From the NCBI GenBank assembly GCA_013397865.1, contig VZTI01001654.1, positions 849,182-913,181 on the forward strand: 64,000 nucleotides of DNA, written 5' to 3'. This DNA comes from Struthidea cinerea. Lineage: Eukaryota > Chordata > Aves > Passeriformes > Corcoracidae. Numbering within the stretch: position 1 is the first letter of the stretch; each line of letters starts with the position of its first letter. Position numbers and translations under genes: made by a program. Positions 47,601-56,694 of the stretch are shown here, one piece after another. The notes under the pieces were generated by a model. That model was not told the DNA's origin and searched no databases. It saw nothing but the letters and a program-made list of their open reading frames with translations.

Positions 47601-50474
47601 TAGAACAGAGAGTAGGAGATAATGTGACAGGATTTCTGAATTCCTCACTCATTAATGCAGAGTGTCTGTGAGTAAGAATGGGGTTCAGTTACTTGTGGGT
47701 GAAAAAAATACAACAGTGCAGATAAGTGCATTCTAGACACTGTACAAATGACTGAGCTGGTTTCCTCATACATCAGCAGGCAGAGAACTCAGACCCACAG
47801 AAAGCTGATGCTGTCTACCATTTTCAGTTGAACAAGTTGGTAAATTCTGTTGTACATGAGCTGATTAAAACACAATGGAAACAGAAGGCTTTGGCTCTTC
47901 CTAAGCTTCATCCAAGGAAGCTGAAAACCTCTCCCAGAACTCCATGGTGGTGGTTCTGCGGTTATCAAGCCCAGACCTCTTTCAGGCATGTGAGGTTGCC
48001 CCTAATTTGACTCACCACTTCCCCAGCCTGGAGACCATGTCCCCAGTCCTTCACCCTGCCACTTGTTCACTCCTCCAGCCCAGAGGAACCCAACCCTTCC
48101 CCTTGGCAGGGATGGAGCAGAGTACAGTGAGCACCAGACCATGACCTGTCACTTGGCACAGGGCTCACTTTCTCATGTGATAACAGAGGCAGGAGAGATG
48201 TAGGCAAAATATATTATTTATATACCAATGGCAATTTAAATTACCAAATATTTAAAATACCATTTAGATACTGGAAAACTGCCTCTCAGCTGCCATCTGA
48301 GTGTGCAGGGCTTAAGTTTCAGGTAGGAAAAACCCACATGCAATGCTGCTCCTTGTACCTAGGGAGCCAGTTTGAGCATTGATTGGCAGGAAGAAGCATC
48401 TGCCATCCTCCAAACTACAGCTATCTTCAAACACACTCAAGGTTACATCTGCACTCCTCTCTGTATAACAATCTGCATTAAAAGCATTAAAAGACCTAAA
48501 TCATTTCATTAGGCTGCAAGAGAAACCCAACCCTCTATTTTCCAATCAGTTTTCATTTCAGAGTGAGAAAAATAATCCAGATCTTCTTTATCCCAGCAAA
48601 ACCAGGACACCATTGCCTATTCCGTGCTGAGTGGTTTGGTGTCTGCTCCATTCCGTGGCAAGAATTCTGTATTATCAGCAGGATCTGCAGCTGGAAAGTT
48701 AGTTCACCAACTGAAATGTGGATGACCGAGTTTCAAGGTCCAGCTCCAAAGAATCTTGAGCCACATTTAACAATTATGTTAAATATTCAGACACAATGGG
48801 CAGTTCCAGCTGAAGAAACTAAGACCAAACAAAGCCAGAGCTTACTTAGGTTGCAAAATTTATCATCTGAACACAGTGAGGGCCCAACCCCATCTCACAG
48901 CAGGCTGCCCTCACAAATTATTGGGCAGCTGAAATACTTCCTGGAGGTATGGATCCACACATGGATTTCAGAGAGACTCTATGTACTCAACAAGGGCAGG
49001 TGAAAGCTTGGCATTGCTAACCTGCCTACTACCTACCACTGCATTTCTGGAATCAGACAAAAATTCACAGCAGTTTCAGGCTCTTATCCACTCATGCATT
49101 TAGTTGTTTAAATAGTTTTGGTGCTTACAAGTGTTACAAGGAGATTTGCATCTGAACTAACAAAAACACATAAAAACTCAACAAAAATACCCACCAAAGA
49201 GATCACAGCTTGGTTAACTGCTGCTTTAAAAATAGAAACATTCAAAATTTTGTGTCCTCTCCACTTTTGTCACTTCTGCAATGCAAGTGACACTACAAAT
49301 GGAAAGGCAGAGTGAAGGATTAAAAAGAAAACTGCATAGTCCATGGATGAAAGTGTTCAGATTTGTTTCTATTATAATAACCTGAATCATAATAACATAA
49401 CAGATATATAAAGAATTGGACTTTTAATCTGATGATATATTCTTAAGGAGCTCTGAAAACAAGCAGGCAATTAATTATTTACCAGATAATCATAAATATA
49501 TTTCTGTGCATCAAATTGTAGCCTCTGGAGACCAAGCTTCTTAGGTCACTAGTGAAAATGTTTAGCAACCATGAAAAAGGCTTTGATCCTTGTGTACATC
49601 AGAGTGCTTATACACACTACATAACTCTGCAAACCTTAGAGACCCTCATCTCCACTAAGCCAAGGTAGGACCAGCAGAGCACGTGGACATCTCTGTTACA
49701 GTTTCCCAGGCTATCAGTAACACATATTTCAAGTTTTTCACCTAACAGATACTCTCCCAGTTCCTGTATTTTATAGCCTGGTAAATCAGGACTTTCTAAT
49801 TGTGCGACAATTTAAGATCATTTACCTTTTGTCATAGAGAAAAGGGACACATGAACAATGCGTAACAACATCATAGGAACAGAACGTGCTGTGCTTCAGC
49901 ATTAACCAACAGGCAACTGAGAAGTAGCAGGTCCTCATTTGCACCGTGCAACATGGGGCATATTTCAGGTTTCTGTGCCCTACCGTCCTTAAAAGCACGG
50001 CTGTCACTGCACTGACAAGGTATGGGGAAAAAAGGCATAGAGAGCCTTCTGTCATTCATTCATTCATTCACTCAAAAGATTTCCACTGTCCTTATCATTA
50101 CTTCTTTTCTTGAGAGACCTACTTGCCTTAAATATTTTGGAAGAAACTATGATTGAACTGTTTGAAAAGCAAGTATCTTCAGTTCAGAGCAAAGAAATTT
50201 TCTACTTATCTAATCTTAGTGAAGATAAAATGGCAGAATTTAATAATTAAACACTCCTCTACTACAGCCTCACATTTAGAGGTAACTGATTCTGTTCACA
50301 AAAGATTTCAGGTCAACACTATCGAGAAATCACAGTAGTCTAAGCTAACAGGCATGCAAAAAAAGCAATATTTTATAAAACCAACTTTATAAGTCCATCT
50401 TCAAGGTATAGGTCTGCATAGAAGGAGTGGTCATCATTGATAATTCTTCCACCTTTAATGAGCAGTCGGTCACT
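17549..50474 (-). CDS. CRMP1: CRMP1, residues 14-572 (thirteen exons; first coding exon outside or unfound)
   Basis: Exons on the - strand, 5' to 3': 50474-50386, 45394-45210, 43684-43520, 38489-38428, 36812-36732, 33516-33448, 31435-31315, 30251-30095, 25865-25724, 24143-23973, 22747-22568, 20070-19905 and 17640-17549. They sum to 1680 nt, or 559 codons plus stop, exactly human short-isoform residues 14-572. Residues such as NINVNKGMGRF-like NLHVNKGMGRF, IKIRNK and YATPAPS identify CRMP1 rather than DPYSL2-5. The fold is dihydropyrimidinase-like, but the zinc-ligand HxH is replaced by N73-T-Y75, as known for the enzymatically inactive CRMPs. The C tail keeps T509, T514, S518 and S522, which match the Cdk5/GSK3 sites described in CRMPs. 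Known role: a cytosolic tetramer in Sema3A signalling, axon guidance and neuronal migration. Confidence 0.97.
17641..19904 (-). other. CRMP1: CRMP1 intron 13, 2.3 kb
   Basis: Consensus ends on the - strand (gtaagt...ttgcag). It contains the candidate insertion at 19260-19782. The rest shows no recognised repeat or RNA gene. Confidence 0.8.
19251..19791. mobile_element. Candidate insertion bracketed by 9-bp direct repeats
   Basis: AGGATTCTA occurs at 19251-19259 and again at 19783-19791, enclosing 523 bp. Inside are two 6-bp-stem hairpins (TCTCTC-GCCT-GAGAGA at 19646-19661 and GGGTGC-TGGAAAG-GCACCC at 19751-19769) and two GTTGTTAAA copies (near 19637 and 19694). A TG...CA reading of slightly wider ends (19239-19793) would suit an LTR but lacks a clear target duplication. 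The family was not recognised, and a chance repeat is possible. Confidence 0.3.
19905..20070 (-). CDS. CRMP1: CRMP1 exon 13 (regulatory C tail)
   Basis: 166 nt, starting at V488, with acceptor cttgttctag and donor gtaagt. It holds MYDGPVYEIPATPKYATPAP and the SSPAK motif. T509 is at 20007-20005 and S522 at 19968-19966. Residues 488-490 read V-G-G where human has V-F-G. Confidence 0.97.
20071..22567 (-). other. CRMP1: CRMP1 intron 12, 2.5 kb
   Basis: Contains a perfect 20-bp AT palindrome at 20265-20284. Open frames such as 20840-21241 have no homology that I recognise. No repeat family or RNA gene seen. Confidence 0.75.
20265..20284. repeat. 20-bp perfect palindrome
   Basis: ATTTTTATATATATAAAAAT equals its own reverse complement. 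It is simple AT-rich sequence inside CRMP1 intron 12, with a related tttatatataaa about 40 bases to the left. Confidence 0.9.
22568..22747 (-). CDS. CRMP1: CRMP1 exon 12
   Basis: 180 nt, phase 0 both ends. It reads AIEYNIFEGMECHGAPLVVI and later NLHVNKGMGRFIPRKPFPEY. ECHG and NVNKGMGRF-type residues separate CRMP1 from its paralogues. The acceptor is gatcctcag; an open frame extends upstream past it but is not homologous. Confidence 0.98.
22748..23972 (-). other. CRMP1: CRMP1 intron 11, 1.2 kb
   Basis: Intron ends gtaagg and gatcctcag on the - strand. I see nothing recognisable inside. Confidence 0.75.
23973..24143 (-). CDS. CRMP1: CRMP1 exon 11
   Basis: 171 nt, phase 0 both ends. It reads ATGKMDESQFVAVTSTNAAK and later IAVGSDADVVIWDPDKVKTI, close to identical to human apart from N-to-S and L-to-V changes. 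Confidence 0.98.
24144..25723 (-). other. CRMP1: CRMP1 intron 10, 1.6 kb
   Basis: No recognised repeat family or RNA gene. A frame of 111 codons at 24609-24944 on the - strand lacks homology or suitable phase support. Confidence 0.7.
25724..25865 (-). CDS. CRMP1: CRMP1 exon 10
   Basis: 142 nt. It completes C323 and reads GDLQVTGSGHCPYSTAQKAI, then GVNGIEERMTVVWDKAV. The donor is gtaagt and the acceptor ctccacag. Confidence 0.98.
25866..30094 (-). other. CRMP1: CRMP1 intron 9, 4.2 kb
   Basis: AT-rich intron without a repeat or RNA gene that I recognise. Open frames of up to 120 codons (28528-28890 +) show no homology. Confidence 0.7.
30095..30251 (-). CDS. CRMP1: CRMP1 exon 9
   Basis: 157 nt. 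It reads GPLVFGEPITASLGTDGTHY, then SPPLSPDPTTPDYLNSLLAC, split Gly in and split Cys out. Clear CRMP-family core. Confidence 0.98.
30252..31314 (-). other. CRMP1: CRMP1 intron 8, 1.1 kb
   Basis: Nothing recognised. Overlapping open frames on both strands at 30514-30982 reflect moderate GC content and look like chance. Confidence 0.7.
31315..31435 (-). CDS. CRMP1: CRMP1 exon 8
   Basis: 121 nt. It reads LEAEAVFRAITIASRINCPV, then YITKVMSKSAADIIALARKR. Human has G at the S244 position. Acceptor tttgctcag, donor gtaagt. Confidence 0.98.
31436..33447 (-). other. CRMP1: CRMP1 intron 7, 2.0 kb
   Basis: No recognised repeat or RNA gene. The 140-codon frame at 32187-32609 (+) has no homology or codon pattern that I can recognise. 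Confidence 0.7.
33448..33516 (-). CDS. CRMP1: CRMP1 exon 7
   Basis: 69 nt, 23 codons, phase 0. It reads EQKHILEMGITGPEGHALSR, then PEE. Same size and frame as the family's exon. Confidence 0.98.
33517..36731 (-). other. CRMP1: CRMP1 intron 6, 3.2 kb
   Basis: AT-rich intron holding a short imperfect tandem of AGCAGATAA at 35741-35776. No other recognised element. Confidence 0.7.
35741..35776. repeat. Short AGCAGATAA tandem
   Basis: Three AGCAGATAA copies lie within 40 bases (35741, 35753, 35769), separated by short spacers. Probably a decayed simple repeat. GATA motifs are present but not evidence of function. Confidence 0.6.
36732..36812 (-). CDS. CRMP1: CRMP1 exon 6
   Basis: 81 nt, phase 0. 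It reads LYEAFTFLKSLGAVILVHAE, then NGDLIAQ. One difference from human (G to S in FLKGLG). Donor gtgagt, acceptor ctacctgcag. Confidence 0.98.
36813..38427 (-). other. CRMP1: CRMP1 intron 5, 1.6 kb
   Basis: No recognised repeat or RNA gene in this intron. Confidence 0.7.
38428..38489 (-). CDS. CRMP1: CRMP1 exon 5
   Basis: 62 nt. It completes G160 and reads VNSFQVYMAYKDLYQMSDSQ (human has KDVYQ). The exon is short but flanked by good sites (ttggaacag and gtattg). Confidence 0.97.
38490..43519 (-). other. CRMP1: CRMP1 intron 4, 5.0 kb
   Basis: Large AT-rich intron. I see no repeat family, RNA gene or exon-like segment that I can support. Confidence 0.7.
43520..43684 (-). CDS. CRMP1: CRMP1 exon 4
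   Basis: 165 nt. It completes I105 and reads DHVLPEPGSSLLTSFEKWHE, then AADTKSCCDYSLHVDITSWY and on to DGIREELEVLVQDK. CRMP1-specific residues (SWYDG) are present. Confidence 0.98.
43685..45209 (-). other. CRMP1: CRMP1 intron 3, 1.5 kb
   Basis: Nothing recognised apart from the intron ends gtgagt and tttttttcag on the - strand. Confidence 0.7.
45210..45394 (-). CDS. CRMP1: CRMP1 exon 3 (vestigial metal site)
   Basis: 185 nt. It reads QIGENLIVPGGVKTIEANGR, then PGGIDVNTYLQKPYQGMT and GGTTMI. The dihydropyrimidinase HxH zinc-ligand motif is N-T-Y here (N73 at 45306-45304, Y75 at 45300-45298), consistent with a non-enzymatic CRMP. Confidence 0.98.
45395..50385 (-). other. CRMP1: CRMP1 intron 2, 5.0 kb
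   Basis: AT-rich intron with a minor CATT simple repeat at 50053-50068. Frames of 129 codons (46618-47007 -) and 146 codons (48563-49003 +) lack homology that I know. No RNA gene seen. Confidence 0.7.
50386..50474 (-). CDS. CRMP1: CRMP1 exon 2
   Basis: 89 nt. It reads SDRLLIKGGRIINDDHSFYA, then DLYLEDGLIK with the last Lys split. It starts at S14, where CRMP genes join alternative first exons in phase 0. Acceptor ttcctccag is good; donor gttggt is atypical. Confidence 0.97.
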
Positions 50475-51558
50475 CTGGAGGAAAAAAAAGGAATAAATGT
50501 GGGTTTGCTGAAATAAATAAACATAATAATGTATTTCTGATACTAAATATGCTCATATTATAAAGAAAGCCATTAATACCAAACACTACCCTATATAAAG
50601 GTGGGTTCATGTGGGTACACAGAGAGTGGAAAGGAAAACCATAGCTTCACGGACTTTATTTCTGACTTTTGGAACATGAGACCTCATGGTCATCACAGTT
50701 CGTTTTGCTCAAAGCAGAATTCACTGCACATAGAAACACTTCAAATGTCCCTACATCTCCCTTTTACCACCTCATTGCACAAAGGCCAAAAGGGAAAGAG
50801 AAGCCCCCTGAAGAAATTGCCCAACACTGCAATGGCCAAGCTGAGCTCACCTGGCACTCCTGGCACCTCTGGAAAAGTAACAAAGCTTGGAATTAGAAGA
50901 GACAAGGTTGTAAGAGTCTGCTTAGCCCTGCCATGTAGAAATTCCTGACCAGGGAAGCTCCTTTAACAACATTGGCTCAGCAGGGACAACTAGGCTGCTC
51001 CCGCGCAGCAGCCAAGGGACGTGGCCCACAGCTCATGTCTCCTGTACCGCGTTACAGACCCACAGCTGAACGCAGAGCTTCTAGTGGGCATGAAGAATTA
51101 ATTGTAATCAATTTGTTGATTTCTGCAGGTCAAAGGCTGTTGATGAATTGGGGGCACTCTGTGCTGAGACACCCTGTGCCATATCTCAAGTCACTCCATG
51201 AATGAGAACAGCAGGCAGCCTCCAAAGTTTGGTTCACCTGAAATATCATACAAACAGCACAGAGAGCCACCACCTCCTTGTATTTCCTAAAGTGCCAGGA
51301 AGCAAACATTTTTTTCCCAAGAAGGACTGTTCAAAATACCAAGTCTGCAAGGGTTACTGTTTACAACAATTGTCTGTTTATACTTTTCTCTATTCAAATG
51401 GTTACATTCTGTGCTCAAAAACTACATTTTATAGAAAGCAAATTTTACCAGTGCATATTCCTGAGAACTAGTATTTAAACTCTCTCACTGAAAAAGTCAT
51501 ACTGGAAATGGCAGCACCCTACCATCTACCGGAAGACGGGGCAAGTCTGTAACTTCAG

Positions 51559-52168
51559 TGCTCTTCTGGGTTTAGCTGGGGTAGTTAATCTTCCTCACAG
51601 CAACTTGTATGGGGCTCTTTTGGATTTGTGCTGGAAACAGTGCTGATAACACAAGGATGTTTTAGCTGTTGCTGAGCAGGGCTTAGAGAGTGAATGTCTT
51701 TTCTGCTCACCACCAGGAAATAGGCTGGGTGAGCACAAGGAATTCGGAGTGGGGATAGCTGGGACAGCTGACCCCAGTTGACCCAAGGGATATTCTACAC
51801 CATATGGCATCATGCTCAGCAATAAAACTCAGGGGGAGGTTGACAGGGGCAGCACTGCCTGGGGACTGGCTGGGCATCAGTACGTTGGTGGTGAGCAATT
51901 GTATTGTGCATCACTGGTCCTTCCTGGGTTTTATTAATCTCTCTTTTTTATTTTCCTATCAACTGCATTATTATCATTACTATTATTATGATTATTCTAT
52001 TTTCATTGCCAAATTGTTTTCATCTCAACCCACGAGTTTTTCCACTTTCACAATTCTCTCCAATTTCCCTTCCAATTCTCTCCCCCATCCCACAGTGGGG
52101 TGGGGTGGGGGAGAACTGAGCAAGCGGCTGTGTGAGGCTGAGTTGCCAGCTGGGGTTAAACCACGACA
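51559..52168 (+). mobile_element. Solo LTR of an avian endogenous retrovirus
   Basis: About 610 bp, reading ttctgggtttagctggggta near the start, 'agctgttgctgagcagggct' inside, 'catatggcatcatgctcag' before a degenerate TATA-like site, then 'gactggctgggcatc', 'ggtggtgagcaattgtattg' and the end 'ggttaaaccacgaca'. This order is that of an LTR family I know from many bird genomes. Internal viral genes are absent, so it is a solo LTR. It lies in + orientation, antisense to CRMP1. No clear target duplication was found, so the left boundary may be off by a few bases. Confidence 0.85.
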
Positions 52169-55100
52169 AGTACATAACATTTTTGGAAAGAATTTTGCCA
52201 AGTGACTGTGAATGCTGGAAAACTCTTAAAGCAGTCAAAACCATTTTTTCCCATTGATACATAAAAAAAGCCATTTATTATAAATTATTTCCTTGGCTCA
52301 CCAGACAATAACTCAGAAACTCCAGTTTGTCCCTGTTTTATACTCCTCAGTCCAGATTCAGTTCCTGGTTTAATTACAGGATGACTCGGGCATATAAACT
52401 ATGAATGTCCTGAGTACCCAGTTTAGAAAACAAACAAGTTGATACATTTCTTAATCTATAAACCCAGGCAACAAAAACAATAAAGTTCTAAAAATTCATT
52501 CATTAAAAAAAGCAGTAAGGCAGAGATAGGACTGTTACAATGTAACCTCTGTTATACACTGCACATTTACTTTTTAGCTTGTACTTGAACAATTTTGCAG
52601 GTTCAAAGCCTTTATAGCCCTCTGTATCACTCTAAAAAAAGGAAAAAGGGAGAAACAGACATTTTTAAGGGAGAAAGAAGAAGGGAAAAACACATTTTAA
52701 AAACAGTGCACAACAGAAGAGAATGCACACAGCAGGTCTGAGGCTTTTCTCCACGTGCTGCAGCAGCAACACGACCTTGGGGGGGAACCAAGGCACAGAA
52801 CTATGATGACATATGTCCCCAGGACCTGCCTCAGACATTGTTACCCTCTCATTAGAGAATGGAGATCAATGCAAGTCCTCCATCTGGAACTTGCCAGAGC
52901 AGGCTCCCTCTTTTCTTCCCAGCCTCTCTACTGTCACTTGTAATTGCAGCAGGACTTGTGAATCAGCAGCCAGAATAGTAATAAGTTATTCTGCCATATG
53001 CTGGCAGTTGCACCTCCCCACTATGATGATTTACTACGCTGCCTGCTGACCTGCAGGGACCACCACCTTATGAGCTCTTTTTAAGCTCATTCAATTGCCT
53101 TCCTAAACATTAATACTGCCCAATTACAAGAGGCATGAGCTTACTGATACAGGCAGGCAGTGTTCCCAGAGCACTGCATCTGTCACTGCAAATGAGTCAA
53201 AAAATCTGCACCCTCATCAAGAAGTTCTACAATTTATTTCTTTAAAAACAGGAGAAGATGAATAATAAGTAGAAACAAATGTAACAGGCAAGGAAAATAA
53301 GACAGACTAAAATAAAGCTGAAGCACAGCTCCAGAAAAATAACTGTAGACATAAGGATTTTATACTTTTTTACATATAGATATACATATGTAAGCAACAA
53401 AATTAGGTATTAGAATAAGCTAATCTAAAAAAGATACAAATGCAGTCTTAAGAAAGCACTCAATATGGAGTCAGCCATTAAATTAAGCCTCAGTCTGTAA
53501 AGGATTACTGAACATTTAGCTACAAAGTCTCACCTGGTTCAGAATTTTGGAGGGTGTAAGAAATTCTGGTGGAGAATAAAACCTGCACTTCATGGAGACT
53601 TTCAAAATTTTAATTCTTTACACCTCAGAAGAAAATACAAACAATTCAGAATTGTTGCAAGAGCAGTCCTGCACCTGAGGCTAAGGCTCCCCCAGCTGGG
53701 TATAGGAAGACAGGGAAGATTAGGCTGCCAAAAAACCACACATCCCCAGGTAGACTGCCAAGCCATTGAGGACAGTGCTGTGGAGCCTTGCCCAGCTTTC
53801 ATCAGGATCTGAGAGATGTGGAAACATCTCTAACACATTTCCATTCCAGCAAATCAGCAAATTCAGAAGAAAAAGAGTTTTGTTGGAACATCTCCCAGCC
53901 AGCTTGATCTGTCAAGTGTAGGACACATTACAGATTGCTGCAAAACAGAGCACCTTGACACAGATGCTGCCAATGGGCACAAGCAGCCCAGGTGAGGTTT
54001 GGGTGCCCTGTGGACACCTCAGCAGTACACTGTGCCCAAGGAAACCACCACTGCCTCAAACACCCTGCTCCAGACGAGGGCTGGCTTGCCCTTAGCCAAA
54101 GCAGCAGTACCCAATGCCTGTGTGCATTGACCACAGAGATGCACTTCCATGAACAGGCTGGAAAAATTACACAATAATACATTACTAGAAAGGAGGCATA
54201 GGTTAATACTGACAAGCAATTTGCTGTATTCTTCACAAAATAAACTTTCATACAAATGGTTGGTCCACATGGAGTATTCATTCCCTGCTAGAGCCTAAGC
54301 ACAGGCTTCATGGACAGGCACAGCCCCGGCCGGAAGGCAGAGGGACGCTGCCACTCTGCACCACTGCCACCGGCGCCTGGGTGATCCTGCACTGGTTCAG
54401 GTCACTGGTATTTGCTGCAGTGAAATCTTGGACAGAAATCTGGGCACACACAGGCTCTGTGAAGTGGGTTGGCTTCCTCGGCCATGCAGAAGGCTGTGCG
54501 TGACCAGGGGACATTTATTATTTACTAGGGGCATGATGTCAGGCAGACTGCTTGCAGTTTTCTTACCAAGTGACAAATGTCCAGGTAAACTAAGGACCAG
54601 AGTCCTCTTCTCCCTGTTCCAGGCTGGAGGAGAGACACACTCTGCAGTGCCCTGGGGAAAGCAGTGAGGGAATGGAGGAGTGACCTGAAGTTCCTGAACT
54701 AATCCCGGCAGTGCTGGCCTGCATTTCTCCTTCCCAGCTGTAATCCCCACTAGGAAGAACACTGTCTTTGCCCAGCTCCCAGAGGCACCCTCACCCAGTC
54801 ACTGACCCTCGGGTGCCCTCACAAGGCAAACAGCAAGGAGCTCATCACTCAGCTCAGGAGGTGACAATACTGTCAGCTTTTCTAGGGTGGCTGCCACTTT
54901 TCTATTCAGCTGAAATGTGTCTCAGGCACTGGTGCCCTGCCTGCTGAGCTCCAAGGGCTCCATACCAAGCCTTCAGTGCATTGCCTGGCACAAGAAGCTG
55001 CCAGCCCACCTCTTCCCAGTGCAAGCCAAAAGAAGCTGTTGGGACCCACTCCTCCCTCCAAGCTGCCAAGGGCAGACAGCAAGAACATGGCAAAACAGAG

Positions 55101-56579
55101 AGGGAGTATTATATTGAACAGTTCATGAGGTGCCAAGATGCAAGGGGTAAAAACCCTGCTCTCATTGACATGGGAGATGCAGAAAGCACACTGTAAATCC
55201 ATGCTCCACGGTCACTGCAGGATGTGGGAGCCGAGGTGTTTCTTCTCCACCCATCACTACTGCAATGATGCAACTGCATTGCTGCAATGCTGTTTGCCTC
55301 TGAGTTCTGTGCCTGGCCATGACACAGCATCGGCACAGCCACGATGCATATTTGCTGTCTCCCCTGCAGCTCCATTTTACAGGCACTCTGGCACCTCCTG
55401 GCTCAGCCCACTGCTGAGTATGATACAGCCATTCCTACTGCTCTCAGCCCTTCACCTTCAAACCTTGCACACTGCTTCCCTGGGGATCTTTTCCTAATCA
55501 CAGTCTAGCTTCTCCTGCTTAACCTAGCAGCAAAGCTGCAGAGCTTAGTCTGTGACATGACAGCAATTTTCATGGCAGCAGAAGGAGATGCCACAAACTC
55601 AGCTCGTTTGCTGCAGGAGGAGGGGCTGGCTGCTCAGACTGGAGGCGGCGGCTGTCGCTCCCTCAGAACTATTGTTTCCACTACAGCAAGAGCAACACGA
55701 AACATCTGTAAGCTGGTGACTGGCACACTTTGTACAAACTGCCTGTTTTGCTGGGGTTTGAAGCAGCTTGGCTCAGCTCTTGTGAAGCATGTCCACATTT
55801 ACCAGCGGCAAAAGGCCAGCAGAGAGAAGCAGCATCTGACCAACCCTCAGGACCACGAGCCTGAGCCCTGCCATGGTCCCCAGTGCTGCACTGGGCTCCG
55901 CACAAGTACAACTGAAACCACATTCCCCTGGGTGGAAAATCGCTTTGCTCTGGATTATTCAAAATTACAAATCAAATGTTAGAGGGAACAGTTGCAAAGA
56001 AATTTAAAATTAGCCTTCTTCCATTCACCCACTCCCCTCAGAGATAGAGGTATCTAAAAATACACAACAAAATTCAAATAGTTTTTAGACATGCAGTTCT
56101 CAAATCTGCTTCTTGGGACTCCTAAAAAACACAGTAACAGAAAAAATAAAACTGCCATAAGATTTACTAAACATTATTTCAAACTGGTGCAGCATGTCAA
56201 AATACAATGCAGCACAAGTTATAGAAACCACACACGTCTCTACAGTATCAACACCTATGCACTGCACCTGCAGGAACCTGTCAGAGAAAACCACACCTCT
56301 GTGATACAAAATGGAGTTAAAAAAAAAAAAAAGAATTTTCCATTATGTATTCTAGCCACATAAAAAAAGATTCCAAGAAATTCCAGTAGTAGTGTTTTCA
56401 TCAAATAGCAGCATCTGTAAAGACTGCAATTCCAATATATGCTATTACATTCTTGCTTTTCTTCCACAAATGGAATGTCTACCTATTACATCTTCATCTC
56501 TAAACCAAGTAAACCATATATTTTTAATTATTTACAGTTTGCTTTACAATTTATATACAATTAAGTTCAGATAACATAC

Positions 56580-56694
56580 CCAGCATACAGGTCGAAGTGC
56601 TGCTTCATTCTTGGTTTGGACCTTACAATGGCTGCACTGCAGCTTTTGCCAACCAAAAAAGTCTTTGCAACACTTAAACCCAGATTTTCCAGGC
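56580..56694 (-). other. Exon-like cysteine-rich open segment
   Basis: On the - strand a 115-nt stretch lies between a good acceptor (tcatcctctag) and donor (gtatgt). One frame reads PGKSGFKCCKDFFGWQKLQC, then SHCKVQTKNEAALRPVCW. The pattern is CC, ten residues, CxxC, thirteen residues, C, which resembles a zinc-binding ribbon. I know of no CRMP1 exon like this. It ends in phase 0, compatible with exon 2, but needs two bases from an unknown upstream exon. It may be chance. Confidence 0.15.

Noticed and set aside
48563..49003. 146-codon open frame on the + strand in CRMP1 intron 2
   Set aside because: No homology that I recognise and no splice sites that fit either gene. A frame of this length is expected by chance somewhere in 64 kb on six frames.
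50053..50068. (CATT) simple repeat
   Set aside because: Four units only. Too short to be of interest beyond a minor microsatellite.
54300..55980. Cluster of overlapping open frames on both strands in CRMP1 intron 1
   Set aside because: The region is somewhat GC-richer, which lengthens random frames. No frame has homology or splice-phase support.
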